Part shown: piece after piece, positions 7,823-15,972 of the stretch
Layout of the letters: each line of letters begins with the position of its first letter
Position numbering within the stretch: the stretch's first letter is position 1
Assembly (NCBI GenBank): GCA_045221575.1
Contig: JBGUWU010000016.1
Location: 1-53,682, forward strand
Length of the DNA stretch: 53,682 nucleotides
Reading direction: 5' to 3'
From: Scybalousia_A sp045221575
GTDB lineage: Bacteria; Bacteroidota; Bacteroidia; Bacteroidales; P3
Program-made: the position numbers and the translations under genes
The notes under the pieces: generated by a model
The model's database searches: none
The model's input: only the letters and a program-made list of their open reading frames with translations
Told to the model about the DNA's origin: nothing

Positions 7823-9895
7823 TTATTTATATTTTGCAAATTGCTTTAACACATCACACTTACGAGTATAATCTGTTTGAGATTTAGGATTTTGTTGCAG
7901 ATAAGCAAACAAATTATTCAAACGTTTATATTTTTGAGAATGTCTATTTGCTTTCTGAAATATATATCCACCATTTTTCCAATCATATCTATATTCAGCC
8001 CAACTATCTCTTGGAATATAGGCAAGAGCATACAATGATTTTGTTTTCAGACTTTGATTTTTAGAATTTTTAGCAATATTCAAGTATTTTTCTGCTTGTT
8101 TATAGAAATCAACTTGCCAATCTCTTGCCCCTTCAGTAGCACTTGAATAGTAATACTCAGTCAAAAACCAACATTGACCAACATAGGAAGCCTGATAATA
8201 TCTTGTTGCTAACAAATAAGCAAGATTATATCGTTTTTCTGCGTCTTTTTCAGAGTTGAATTGTTGAATAAGCTTTATCATTTCTTTGCAAAAAGAAATC
8301 TTAGGATTTGATTTCATTGTTTGTGTTTTCTCCATATCGTCCCAAAGTTCGTCCAAGTATTGATTATAAAACCAAAGTTCTTTTGTATAATCCCTTCTCT
8401 GCATATAATATGCAATACTTTGGTTATTTACAAAACTCATTGGTACTTTTTCTAAGTAAGATATTGCCTTATCGAACTCTCCTTGTGAGATATATTTTGT
8501 TCCAATCAAATCATTAAGATAATCATTTTCAAATTTAACTTGTTCTCTTATATATTCTTGAAAAGCGTTTGTATTTTTTGTATTTAAGAAACTCTTATAG
8601 TTAATTATCGCTTCTGGTGTGGCTTGTTGTAGTTCAGAAAAATATTCCGAATAATTTGTCAATAGATATTGAGCATCTTCATAGTATATACTATCTTTTT
8701 GAAATTGCATATAACTATTTATCATAAAAAGAGAAAGAACCATACTTGTATTTTTTTGTTTTCTATAATTAGGAACAAGACTATGCATCATTATCTTCTC
8801 TTTCGCGTCTAAAAAGCATTGACCATACAATTTGTCTGTCTTTATTTTGTTATCCAACCATTTAAATTCATTATAAATATATCCCTCATCTAAATTCTTT
8901 TCACTTGTATATATCAGCAATTTCACACAACGAGCATTTTCCTTCACTATATCTTCTGAATCATAGTTTAAGGCCAAGTTGATATATTCTTTAGCTTTTG
9001 AGTTATTTCCTAAGATATATTCCACCATTGCGCGAGCAGTATTCCAAAAACACAAGTCTTTTACCTTCTTTTCTTTGATAACCGTATTTACAAAAGCAAG
9101 AAACTCTTTAACCTCTGACTTTTCCATTCTATCATATTCTATACATTCACAAATCTCATCAAAACTATCTTGTATGTGATTAACATAATCTTGTACAAGA
9201 TAGTAAAGTGCTTTTGAATTAGGATTGTTATTGTACATCTTTTTCAAGCCAACGATATTACGATGTTCTCTTACAACCCATTTTATACTAAGAAAATCTT
9301 TATTTTTATAGAATATTTCTAAGGCTTCATCACTCCTACCCATATTATACAACGCTCCTGCATAATAATTTTCTATCATTGTTTTATAAACCGAATTAGG
9401 AAGACGTTTTGCTTTATTATTCCAAAAAGAAATAATATCTTTATAATTTTCTTCCTCAATATTTAAACGAACATACAAGAGAGCATACTGAGATTTCAAT
9501 CTTTCTCCTTTGTAATTCAAAGATGCTTTAATAGCTTTCTTTACTATTAATTTATAGTTTGCAACATCTTCTTTGGTTGGATAATCCCACGTATCTGAAT
9601 AAGAATTTGCACCACAAAGATAAACATTTAAATAATTGAGATACTCAACCATTTCATTATCTTTCTTGGACTTTGCATAGTCTATTATCTCTTTTGTATA
9701 TTCATTGTATTTTCCATTAGTATATTTTGACCAAAAACTATTGATTTGCTCCATTTTATCATCAAGATTATATGAAGTAGGAGCAACAAATATCATATAA
9801 TGATTGTTAGTCCTATATAAACCACAAGCATTTATTTGACCAATAAGCAAAATACCTAAAACATTAATGAGCAAAAATCTTTTTATATTCTTCAT
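7823..9895 (-). CDS. Large helical-repeat lipoprotein of unknown function
   Basis: Product of 690 residues. It starts with a hydrophobic signal ending INACG, with a cysteine near residue 24 that could be lipidated, although the lipobox is not ideal. The rest is rich in paired amphipathic helices with aromatic residues (for example the YYAGALYNMGRSDEALEIFY segment), as in TPR/Sel1-like repeat proteins. I know similar uncharacterised Bacteroidota proteins that start with a CG-Y-R/Y lipoprotein N-terminus, but no function. Its start overlaps the end of the upstream lipoprotein gene by 32 bases, so translation is probably coupled and the two products may form one envelope complex. Confidence 0.7.
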   Translation of the reverse strand: MKNIKRFLLINVLGILLIGQINACGLYRTNNHYMIFVAPTSYNLDDKMEQINSFWSKYTNGKYNEYTKEIIDYAKSKKDNEMVEYLNYLNVYLCGANSYSDTWDYPTKEDVANYKLIVKKAIKASLNYKGERLKSQYALLYVRLNIEEENYKDIISFWNNKAKRLPNSVYKTMIENYYAGALYNMGRSDEALEIFYKNKDFLSIKWVVREHRNIVGLKKMYNNNPNSKALYYLVQDYVNHIQDSFDEICECIEYDRMEKSEVKEFLAFVNTVIKEKKVKDLCFWNTARAMVEYILGNNSKAKEYINLALNYDSEDIVKENARCVKLLIYTSEKNLDEGYIYNEFKWLDNKIKTDKLYGQCFLDAKEKIMMHSLVPNYRKQKNTSMVLSLFMINSYMQFQKDSIYYEDAQYLLTNYSEYFSELQQATPEAIINYKSFLNTKNTNAFQEYIREQVKFENDYLNDLIGTKYISQGEFDKAISYLEKVPMSFVNNQSIAYYMQRRDYTKELWFYNQYLDELWDDMEKTQTMKSNPKISFCKEMIKLIQQFNSEKDAEKRYNLAYLLATRYYQASYVGQCWFLTEYYYSSATEGARDWQVDFYKQAEKYLNIAKNSKNQSLKTKSLYALAYIPRDSWAEYRYDWKNGGYIFQKANRHSQKYKRLNNLFAYLQQNPKSQTDYTRKCDVLKQFAKYK

Positions 9896-10784
9896 CTTTA
9901 AAACGTGTTATGTTATAATCTGATAAATCAAAAACTATTATTTCGTTGTTTATACTTTTTCTTATATTTTGTAGTTTGTTTTTCGCTTTTAGAATGTCGT
10001 TTAATGTCGGTTCTCTCCTAACTATTGTATCGCCAGAGAAAAGAAACGAAGTATCAGACGAGTGAAGTATTTCTCTAAACTCGTTTTTGTGGAATAATAT
10101 GTCCCACTTAAACACTGGATATGCAGCACTTAGAGGCAAACGATAGCGTTTTAAGTATCTAAGATAAGTTTCTACGCTGTCAATATTAAGTATAGGTTTT
10201 TCATCATAGAAGTTTTTGAAATCACCTGTGTTATACATCATCAAAACTCCTCTGTCTGCTGAAGGAACTCGCCAAGAAAGTTGATAAAGACGAACAGTTG
10301 TTGCCAAACTTATTTGTTTCTCTTTTGCAAGGGTATGGAGTTCTTGCATAAAGGCAAGAAAATTGCTTTCAGTTTTTTTAGTATAGTCGCAATCTATCTG
10401 TATTTCTTTTACATTACTTATATCGTTAGTTTCGTTCATTTGCAATATACGTATCAATATTTTGGCTGCCAAAGAAGTATCCCTGTTTAGCATACACTCA
10501 TTCATTATATATATAGTAGGAATTACTTCTATTGTTTCAGGTATTTTGTCTTTGAACTTTATAGTGGCATTCGGCATAGAAACATTGTCTTTTAACACAA
10601 CATCAAAGTAACGAATATAAAGACGACTAATGTTATTTTTATTCAAAAACTCTTGTTTCTCTTTATTTATAGAAAATATTGTTGTCCAATAATAAGCAGA
10701 ATTACCCTCTGTTATACTTTCTCTATTCTTACAAGAAAGAAAAATAAATAACAAAATCAATATGTAAGATAATCTTTTAAGCAT
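9864..10784 (-). CDS. Lipoprotein with a probable TIM-barrel glycosidase-like fold
   Basis: Product of 306 residues. The signal peptide ends LFIFLSCKNRES, a good lipobox with Cys18, so the protein is probably membrane-anchored. The body alternates strands and helices. It has the segments LYIRYFDVVLKD, KEIQIDCDYTKKTESNFLAFMQELH and TTVRLYQLSWR, then VLMMYNTGDF. This layout recalls DUF3142-type and other glycoside hydrolase-like barrels, where the acid in the IQIDCD strand would lie at the barrel mouth. No enzyme activity can be assigned. The gene has its own -7 element immediately upstream and reads into the helical-repeat lipoprotein with a 32-base overlap. Confidence 0.7.
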   Translation of the reverse strand: MLKRLSYILILLFIFLSCKNRESITEGNSAYYWTTIFSINKEKQEFLNKNNISRLYIRYFDVVLKDNVSMPNATIKFKDKIPETIEVIPTIYIMNECMLNRDTSLAAKILIRILQMNETNDISNVKEIQIDCDYTKKTESNFLAFMQELHTLAKEKQISLATTVRLYQLSWRVPSADRGVLMMYNTGDFKNFYDEKPILNIDSVETYLRYLKRYRLPLSAAYPVFKWDILFHKNEFREILHSSDTSFLFSGDTIVRREPTLNDILKAKNKLQNIRKSINNEIIVFDLSDYNITRFKDEEYKKIFAH

Positions 10785-10793
10785 ATATCACTG

Positions 10794-10801
10794 CAAAATT
10801 A
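10794..10801 (-). promoter_or_regulatory. -7 element for the lipoprotein pair
   Basis: CAAAATTA reads TAATTTTG on the minus strand, only 10 bases before the ATG at 10784, so the transcript should have a very short leader. Confidence 0.5.
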
Positions 10802-10833
10802 AGAATAATATTTTATACTGTTATTTTTTGATG

Positions 10834-10938
10834 AAAAAAGTCTTGATTTTTTTTTACAAAAACTTGATCTTTTTTTACAAAAACTTGATCTTTTTTTGCT
10901 AAAACTTGATCTTTTTTTACAAAAATCAAGTCTTTTTT
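10834..10938. repeat. 21-bp-period array with inverted ends between divergent promoters
   Basis: CTTGAT recurs at 10842, 10863, 10884 and 10905, exactly 21 bases apart, each followed by a T-run and an ACAAAA spacer. The array opens with AAAAAAGTCTTGATTTTT and closes with AAAAATCAAGTCTTTTTT at about 10921-10938, nearly perfect inverted copies. It lies between the minus-strand promoter at 10794-10801 and the gltX promoter at 10960-10967, so neither promoter would transcribe it. It belongs to the TTGAT dyad family found elsewhere in the window. Confidence 0.75.
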
Positions 10939-10959
10939 ACAGTATTGCAAAAAAAATTG

Positions 10960-10967
10960 TAATTTTG
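10960..10967 (+). promoter_or_regulatory. -7 element for gltX
   Basis: TAATTTTG lies 40 bases before the gltX ATG at 11007, directly after the 21-bp repeat array. Confidence 0.6.
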
Positions 10968-11006
10968 CAAAACTTATTGATAAACAATTCAAATTAATAT
11001 CACATT

Positions 11007-12530
11007 ATGACTAAAGTAAGAGTAAGATTTGCACCATCTCCAACAGGACCATTGCATATTGGAGGTGTGAGAACGGCTTTATATAACTATCTTTTTGCAA
11101 AACAAATGAAAGGGGACTTTCTTCTTAGAATAGAAGACACTGATCAAACACGCTTTGTTGAAGGTGCAGAAGAATATATCATAGAATCATTCAAATGGTT
11201 AGGCTTAAAGTTTGACGAAGGCGTAGGTATAGGTGGAGAATATGGTCCTTACAAACAATCTGAACGAAAATCAATGTACAAAGACTATGCTTTGGAGTTA
11301 GTCAACAAAGGAAAAGCGTACTATGCTTTTGATTCCGCAGAAGAATTAGCAGACAGACGTGCCAAAGCAGAAGCTGAAAAGAAAACTTTTCAATATGACT
11401 GCCATACAAGACAAGGTTTAAAGAACTCTCTTTCTCTCTCTGAACAAGAAACTCAAGAACTAATCAAGTCTGGTGAGCCTTTTGTTATCCGTTTTAAGTT
11501 TGAAGAGAACGAACAAATTGAATTTGATGACCTAATACGAGGACATATAAGCGTTAATTCTTCACTTTTAGATGATAAAGTTTTGTATAAAAGCGACGGA
11601 ATGCCTACTTATCACTTAGCAAACATCGTTGATGACCATCTAATGAAAATTTCTCATGTTATTAGAGGAGAAGAATGGCTACCAAGTTGCCCTTTACATG
11701 TTAGTTTGTACAAGGCTTTTGAATGGGAAGCTCCAAAATTTGCTCATCTTCCTTTGATTTTAAAACCTGATGGCAAGGGAAAATTATCTAAACGCGATGG
11801 AGATAGATTAGGATTCCCTGTTTTCCCATTAGAATGGCACGATCCTAAGAGCAAAGAAATATCTTCAGGATACAGAGAAAGTGGTTACTTACCTCAAGCT
11901 GTGGTTAATATGCTTGCTCTTTTAGGTTGGAACGATGGAACTGAGCAAGAATTATTTACTTTGCAAGAGTTGGTTGATAAATTCTCTATTGAAAGAATAT
12001 CAAAGCACGGCGCTAAGTTCGATATGGAGAAAGCTAAATGGTTTAACCATCAATATTTGCAAAAAGAATCTAATAACGAGTTAGCAAAAGAATATCTAAA
12101 GGAGCTAAACTCTAAAGGCTTTACTCCAAGTTTTGAATATGTGGAAAACGTTGTCGCATTAGTAAAAGAAAGATGCTCTTTCGCCAAAGAGCTATGGGAT
12201 AATAGCGATTATTTCTTTGTTCGTCCAAATGAATATGCTGAAAAAGCATTAAAGAAACGCTGGAAAGAAGGAACAAGTCAAAGGATGAACGATATAATAG
12301 ACAACCTTTCCAAAATAGAAGACAACAACGAGTGGGGAGAAAAAGCAGAAGAGTTTCTAATGGATTACATTCCAAAGAACGAATTGAATATGGGACAAAT
12401 AATGAACAGCATTCGTTTAGCTATCGTTGGAGATACTAAGGGCGTAAATATGGTTGAAATATTTAAACTTTTAGGAAAACAAGAGAGTTTAGAGAGAATA
12501 AGAATAGCAAGCGAAAAAATAAATCTTTAA
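11007..12530 (+). CDS. gltX: Glutamate-tRNA ligase
   Basis: Product of 507 residues, full length for the bacterial discriminating-type enzyme. It charges tRNA-Glu with glutamate using ATP in the cytosol. The class I signatures are both present: PSPTGPLHIGG (HIGG at 17-20) and the KMSKS equivalent KLSKR near 259-263. The RIEDTDQTR segment that contacts substrate is intact. The C-terminal anticodon-binding helical domain runs to the end. It is the first gene of a two-gene unit, with the kinase gene starting 4 bases after its stop. Confidence 0.97.
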   Translation: MTKVRVRFAPSPTGPLHIGGVRTALYNYLFAKQMKGDFLLRIEDTDQTRFVEGAEEYIIESFKWLGLKFDEGVGIGGEYGPYKQSERKSMYKDYALELVNKGKAYYAFDSAEELADRRAKAEAEKKTFQYDCHTRQGLKNSLSLSEQETQELIKSGEPFVIRFKFEENEQIEFDDLIRGHISVNSSLLDDKVLYKSDGMPTYHLANIVDDHLMKISHVIRGEEWLPSCPLHVSLYKAFEWEAPKFAHLPLILKPDGKGKLSKRDGDRLGFPVFPLEWHDPKSKEISSGYRESGYLPQAVVNMLALLGWNDGTEQELFTLQELVDKFSIERISKHGAKFDMEKAKWFNHQYLQKESNNELAKEYLKELNSKGFTPSFEYVENVVALVKERCSFAKELWDNSDYFFVRPNEYAEKALKKRWKEGTSQRMNDIIDNLSKIEDNNEWGEKAEEFLMDYIPKNELNMGQIMNSIRLAIVGDTKGVNMVEIFKLLGKQESLERIRIASEKINL

Positions 12531-12534
12531 GCAT

Positions 12535-13371
12535 ATGTTACTGATTGCAGATAGTGGTTCTACAAAAATAGATTGGTGTTTAATCAATAACGAAAACCAA
12601 AGAAAATATTTTCGTTCTATTGGTTTGAATCCTTATAATGTTTCTGAGAACACTATAAACAATGAAATCGTTGCTAATATTCTTCCAAATCTTCCTGCGA
12701 ATGAAAAGATGCAAATGTATTTCTATGGTTCAGGTTGTTCAACTGTTCAAAAAAAGACTCAAATGTCTAATATCTTTCAACATTATCTTCCTAATGCTGA
12801 AATACATATTGAAGACGATTTATTAGGAGCTGCACGTGCTACTTGCCTAAGAGAGAAAGGAGTAGCAGCAATACTTGGAACAGGTTCAAACTCTTGCCTT
12901 TATGATGGAGAAAAGATAGTTGAAAACTTACCATCTTTAGGTTATGTGTTATGTGATGAAGGTGCAGGAACAAACATCGGTAAGATTGTTCTAAGAAACT
13001 ACCTTAGAGGACAAATGCCTGAGCATATTCACAAACAATTTGCTGAAGAAAATCCCGGAGAAGAAGCAGATTTTTTAAACAAACTATACATGGGTGAAAA
13101 ACCTAACTTTTATCTTGCTTCATTTGCTAAGTTTGCTATCACAAGACGAGATGATTTGTATTGCAGAAGTATTATTGCAGAAGCATTTAACAACTTTTTC
13201 ATCATGCAAGTCTCTCAATATTCTAACTATAAGCAATATCCTATAAACGTTGTTGGTTCTGTTGGTTACTATGCTCAAGATGTTTTTAAAGAAGTTGCCG
13301 AACAACATGTAGTAAAAGTTGGAAAGGTAATTCAAGCACCTTTAGAGGAACTAATAAAATACCATCTATAA
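12535..13371 (+). CDS. N-acetylglucosamine kinase-like protein (BadF/BadG/BcrA/BcrD ATPase family)
   Basis: Product of 278 residues with the actin-like ATPase fold. The phosphate-1 motif is in LLIADSGSTKIDW (residues 2-14), the middle has EDDLLGAARA and AAILGTGSNSCLYDG, and the adenosine region has LCDEGAGTNIGK. The short Bacteroidota members of this family are usually annotated as GlcNAc kinases, which phosphorylate GlcNAc salvaged from peptidoglycan or chitin. The substrate is inferred from family resemblance. The gene follows gltX by 4 bases and is followed by a strong terminator, so the two are co-transcribed. Confidence 0.82.
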   Translation: MLLIADSGSTKIDWCLINNENQRKYFRSIGLNPYNVSENTINNEIVANILPNLPANEKMQMYFYGSGCSTVQKKTQMSNIFQHYLPNAEIHIEDDLLGAARATCLREKGVAAILGTGSNSCLYDGEKIVENLPSLGYVLCDEGAGTNIGKIVLRNYLRGQMPEHIHKQFAEENPGEEADFLNKLYMGEKPNFYLASFAKFAITRRDDLYCRSIIAEAFNNFFIMQVSQYSNYKQYPINVVGSVGYYAQDVFKEVAEQHVVKVGKVIQAPLEELIKYHL

Positions 13372-13375
13372 ACAA

Positions 13376-13423
13376 AAAGCGAACGAGATATTAAAAAAAC
13401 TTCGTTCGCTTTCTTTTTTTTTG
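13376..13423. terminator. Intrinsic terminator after the kinase gene
   Basis: AAAGCGAACG (13376-13385) pairs with CGTTCGCTTT (13403-13412), followed by a T-run. It separates the convergent kinase and yajC genes and may serve both. Confidence 0.75.
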
Positions 13424-13440
13424 CAATTATTCAACAAAAA

Positions 13441-13773
13441 TTATTTCTTTTCTTCTGCTTTTGTTGGAGTTGCAGTCATAGAAATCGCTGTTTTTTCTAT
13501 TTCAATCACTACCTCATGAGCAATTTCTACCATTACTGTGGTTTCTTTTACTTCTTTTACTTTTCCATGTACTCCACCTATGGTCAAAACTTGCTGACCT
13601 TTTTGAAGCATTTCTCTAAATTTCTTTTCTTCTTTTTGTTTCTTGGTTTGAGGTCTTATCATAAAGAAGTAGAAAATAACTATTATTAAAAGTAGCATTA
13701 CTAATCCGCTTCCGGCACCTCCACCTTGACCATTTTGACCGCCCACCATGAGCATAACACTTAGTAAATTCAT
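13441..13773 (-). CDS. yajC: Preprotein translocase subunit YajC
   Basis: Product of 110 residues. A short glycine-rich N-terminus precedes one membrane helix (GLVMLLLIIVIFYFFMIRP). The conserved cytoplasmic segment follows: RPQTKKQKEEKKFREMLQKGQQVLTIGGVHGKV. YajC associates with SecDF at the SecYEG translocon in the inner membrane. The C-terminus is a lysine/glutamate tail. It is a single-gene unit with its own -7 element at 13817-13824; in many Bacteroidota yajC sits with ybbR and coaE, which here lie about 5 kb away on the same strand. Confidence 0.93.
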   Translation of the reverse strand: MNLLSVMLMVGGQNGQGGGAGSGLVMLLLIIVIFYFFMIRPQTKKQKEEKKFREMLQKGQQVLTIGGVHGKVKEVKETTVMVEIAHEVVIEIEKTAISMTATPTKAEEKK

Positions 13774-13816
13774 TTTAAATTATTTTTATTAATTAAACAT
13801 TTCTAAATACGTGTTG

Positions 13817-13824
13817 CAAAAGTA
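13817..13824 (-). promoter_or_regulatory. -7 element for yajC
   Basis: CAAAAGTA reads TACTTTTG on the minus strand, 44 bases before the yajC ATG at 13773. Confidence 0.6.
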
Positions 13825-14004
13825 CTATAAAATTCCTTAATATTCAGTTTTTAAATATACTAATCTTTATTTTTTATTGTAGATTGTTTAATATCAACGG
13901 TTTTTCTTTTATTTTTACTTCAATAAAACAAAAACCAAAGATATAAAATTAAGACTCTAATCACAAAAAAGACGAATCATTTTTGCCACTTCAAGCCTAA
14001 TTTT

Positions 14005-14088
14005 CGCCAAACTTAATTTTCTTCACGCCACTTTTGATGTTTATGTCAAAAAAAATAGTTTTTTTCACTACGAAAATCAAGTTTGGCG
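14005..14088. repeat. 17-bp inverted repeat with one mismatch, 50-base loop
   Basis: CGCCAAACTTAATTTTC (14005-14021) is matched by GAAAATCAAGTTTGGCG (14072-14088), identical apart from one base in the middle. Inside the loop TTTTGA and TCAAAA form a second small dyad. It lies beyond the end of the MaoC gene and upstream of the yajC promoter. Confidence 0.65.
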
Positions 14089-14155
14089 TCAAGAAAACGG
14101 AGTTTAGCAAAACTAAAACCAAATATTATTGAAAAATATCTTGCAAATAAAATTA

Positions 14156-14563
14156 CTAAAATCTTTCTTTGTGCATAAGCATAGCCTTTCCTATTATGGC
14201 TTGCTTGCCTTCTTCGTCTTCAAGCACACATTCTATTATACCTCTGTGCTTTTCTTCGTTAATTTCAGCAACCTTAAAACAAGCTTTGTAGTCTTTTTCT
14301 ACAAAAACAGGAGCTCTAAAACTCATTTCTTGCATCATATATATAGTTCCTTCACCTGGCCACATGGTTCCGAAAACTCTTGAAAAAACAGCACCGGCAA
14401 AAAATCCATGAACGATACATTGTCCAAAAGGAGTCTTCTTTGCGTATTCTTGATTAACGTGAATAGGGTTATTATCGCCGCTTATTTCAGCAAACTTCTC
14501 AACATCTTTTTGATGATACTTTGTTTTAAATTCGTAAGTATCGCCTACTTTTATCTTTTCCAT
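14156..14563 (-). CDS. MaoC-like (R)-specific enoyl-CoA hydratase
   Basis: Product of 135 residues, a single hot-dog domain. The catalytic motif FAEISGDNNPIHVN supplies Asp30 and His35, and the GQCIVHGFFAGAVFS helix follows as in PhaJ/MaoC hydratases. The family adds water to trans-2-enoyl-CoA to give (R)-3-hydroxyacyl-CoA. The physiological substrate is not evident, and no polyhydroxyalkanoate genes are nearby. It could work with the acyl-CoA dehydrogenase 9 kb away, but that is inference. It has its own promoter and lies downstream of mtaB on the same strand. Confidence 0.87.
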   Translation of the reverse strand: MEKIKVGDTYEFKTKYHQKDVEKFAEISGDNNPIHVNQEYAKKTPFGQCIVHGFFAGAVFSRVFGTMWPGEGTIYMMQEMSFRAPVFVEKDYKACFKVAEINEEKHRGIIECVLEDEEGKQAIIGKAMLMHKERF

Positions 14564-14585
14564 TAGAATTGTATTTTATTTTTTG

Positions 14586-14593
14586 CAAATTTA
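14586..14593 (-). promoter_or_regulatory. -7 element for the MaoC hydratase gene
   Basis: CAAATTTA reads TAAATTTG on the minus strand, 23 bases before the ATG at 14563. Confidence 0.55.
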
Positions 14594-14638
14594 TGAATAA
14601 ATCTCAAAAAGGCAAACAAAAATTTGAAATAATATCCT

Positions 14639-15922
14639 TTAAACCTCAAAATACTCCATATCGTCTGAGAGTTTGTTTAATAAGATTTCTTCTATTGTGT
14701 TAGTTTTTTGAGAATTGAATTTTGTTCTTACTCTTATATAATTATCAGTGAAACCATACATATAACCATCTTTCTGACTTTCTTCCCAAAGTACAGATGT
14801 TGTTGCATTAAGGTTTTGTTTGTAGAATTCATGTTTCTTTTCTATTGCAAGGTTTTGAAGTATTAGGCTTCGTTTTCTTCGTTCAGCTACAGGAACTCTT
14901 TCAGGCAATTTAAGAGCATGAGCATCGGGTCTTTCAGAGTAAGTAAAAACATGAACAAAAGCAAGAGGTAAGGATTTAATAAACTCTATTGCTTTGTTAA
15001 ACTCTTCTTCTGTTTCTCCATTAAAGCCTGTTAGACAATCACAAGCAATAAAACTATTTGGCATTTTCTCTTTTATATATAGTACTTTGTCTTTAAAGTG
15101 CTGAGTATCGTAATTTCTTTTCATCATCTTCAACACCTTGTCGCTGCCTGCTTGCAATGGAATATGGAAATGAGGCATAAAAGCACGAGAATCAGCACAA
15201 AAATCTATTATCTCTTTAGTCAAAAGGTCGGGTTCTATGCTTGATATTCTGTAACGTTTTATCGCTTCTATAGTATCTAACTCTTTGATTAAGGAAAGAA
15301 AGTCCTCGCTTGTACCTTTACCAAAATCACCAATATTAACGCCTGTTAAAACAACTTCTTTTTTATTTTCTTTTGCAAGAATTAAGGCATTGTCTTTAGC
15401 TTGTTGTATTGTGCAACTACGAGAACGACCTCTTGCAAAAGGAATCTCACAATATGTACAAAAATAATCGCAACCATCTTGAACTTTTAAGAATCCTCGT
15501 GTTCTATCTGAGAAAGAAATGGAAGAATAAAAAGTATGCAGACGCGAAATATCCTTTACAAAGTTTTGCAACTCCTCTTGCCTACTCCATTGCTTTACTT
15601 TGTCAATCAAAAGATGTTTATTATCGTTACCAAGTATAATATTTACTCCTTCTATTTTAGATATTTCTTCTGCATTAACCTGCGCAAAACAACCAATTAC
15701 TGCTATCAAGGCATTAGGATTAAGATTATGAGCCTGACGAACAGCATTTCTGCACTTCTTTTCTGCTATAGAAGTAACAGTGCAAGTGTTTATAACATAT
15801 ACGTCTGCTTTTTGATGAAAAGATGTTTCTTCGTAACCTTCATTTACAAATCTTCTCAACAAATCTGAACTTTCTGCAAAATTCAACTTACAACCTAATG
15901 TATGAAAAGCAATCTTTGGCAT
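14639..15922 (-). CDS. mtaB: tRNA (N6-threonylcarbamoyladenosine(37)-C2)-methylthiotransferase MtaB
   Basis: Product of 427 residues with the three-part methylthiotransferase layout. The N-terminal UPF0004 domain has its [4Fe-4S] cysteines in HTLGCKLNFAES (Cys11), VINTCTVTS and VIGCFAQ. The radical SAM domain has CDYFCTYCEIPFARG near residues 152-166. A short C-terminal TRAM region closes the protein. It adds the 2-methylthio group to t6A37 in tRNAs reading ANN codons. The short CxxxCxxC spacing and the HTLGCK start favour MtaB over RimO or MiaB. It follows the SprT-like gene by 50 bases of AT-rich repeat DNA. Confidence 0.92.
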   Translation of the reverse strand: MPKIAFHTLGCKLNFAESSDLLRRFVNEGYEETSFHQKADVYVINTCTVTSIAEKKCRNAVRQAHNLNPNALIAVIGCFAQVNAEEISKIEGVNIILGNDNKHLLIDKVKQWSRQEELQNFVKDISRLHTFYSSISFSDRTRGFLKVQDGCDYFCTYCEIPFARGRSRSCTIQQAKDNALILAKENKKEVVLTGVNIGDFGKGTSEDFLSLIKELDTIEAIKRYRISSIEPDLLTKEIIDFCADSRAFMPHFHIPLQAGSDKVLKMMKRNYDTQHFKDKVLYIKEKMPNSFIACDCLTGFNGETEEEFNKAIEFIKSLPLAFVHVFTYSERPDAHALKLPERVPVAERRKRSLILQNLAIEKKHEFYKQNLNATTSVLWEESQKDGYMYGFTDNYIRVRTKFNSQKTNTIEEILLNKLSDDMEYFEV

Positions 15923-15930
15923 TCTATAAT

Positions 15931-15966
15931 TAATTAGAAATTAGCAATTAATAATTAGCAATTATT
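15931..15966. repeat. AATTAG/CAATTA simple repeat
   Basis: The gap between the SprT-like gene and mtaB is filled by reiterated TTAGAAATTAG and AATTAGCAATTAAT units. A related TTTCTAATTTCTAATTA stretch lies at 32577-32598. Such AATTxx reiterations look like slippage-prone spacer DNA. Confidence 0.5.
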
Positions 15967-15972
15967 TTAAAA

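Larger units (their letters stand above)
13774..14155. other. 382-base intergenic region with promoter and long inverted repeats
   Basis: No gene is visible. From left to right it holds the yajC promoter (13817-13824), a TTAATATCAACGGTTTTT stretch echoed at 44.6 kb, TAATCACAAAAAAGAC echoed at about 44.73 kb, TTTTGCCACTTCAAG echoed in inverse at 26.41 kb, and a 17-bp imperfect inverted repeat at 14005-14088. It therefore seems to be made of dispersed intergenic modules. Confidence 0.6.

Noticed and set aside
10834..10938. The regular 21-base units looked at first like a CRISPR array
   Set aside because: Units are contiguous with no unique spacers of 25-40 bases, they are too short and AT-rich, and no cas gene is in the window.
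15285..15868. Several plus-strand open frames opposite mtaB, and similar ones opposite etfB, the GH92 gene and the glycogen gene
   Set aside because: They lie wholly inside strongly supported genes on the other strand, lack family features, and are expected from AT-rich codon use.
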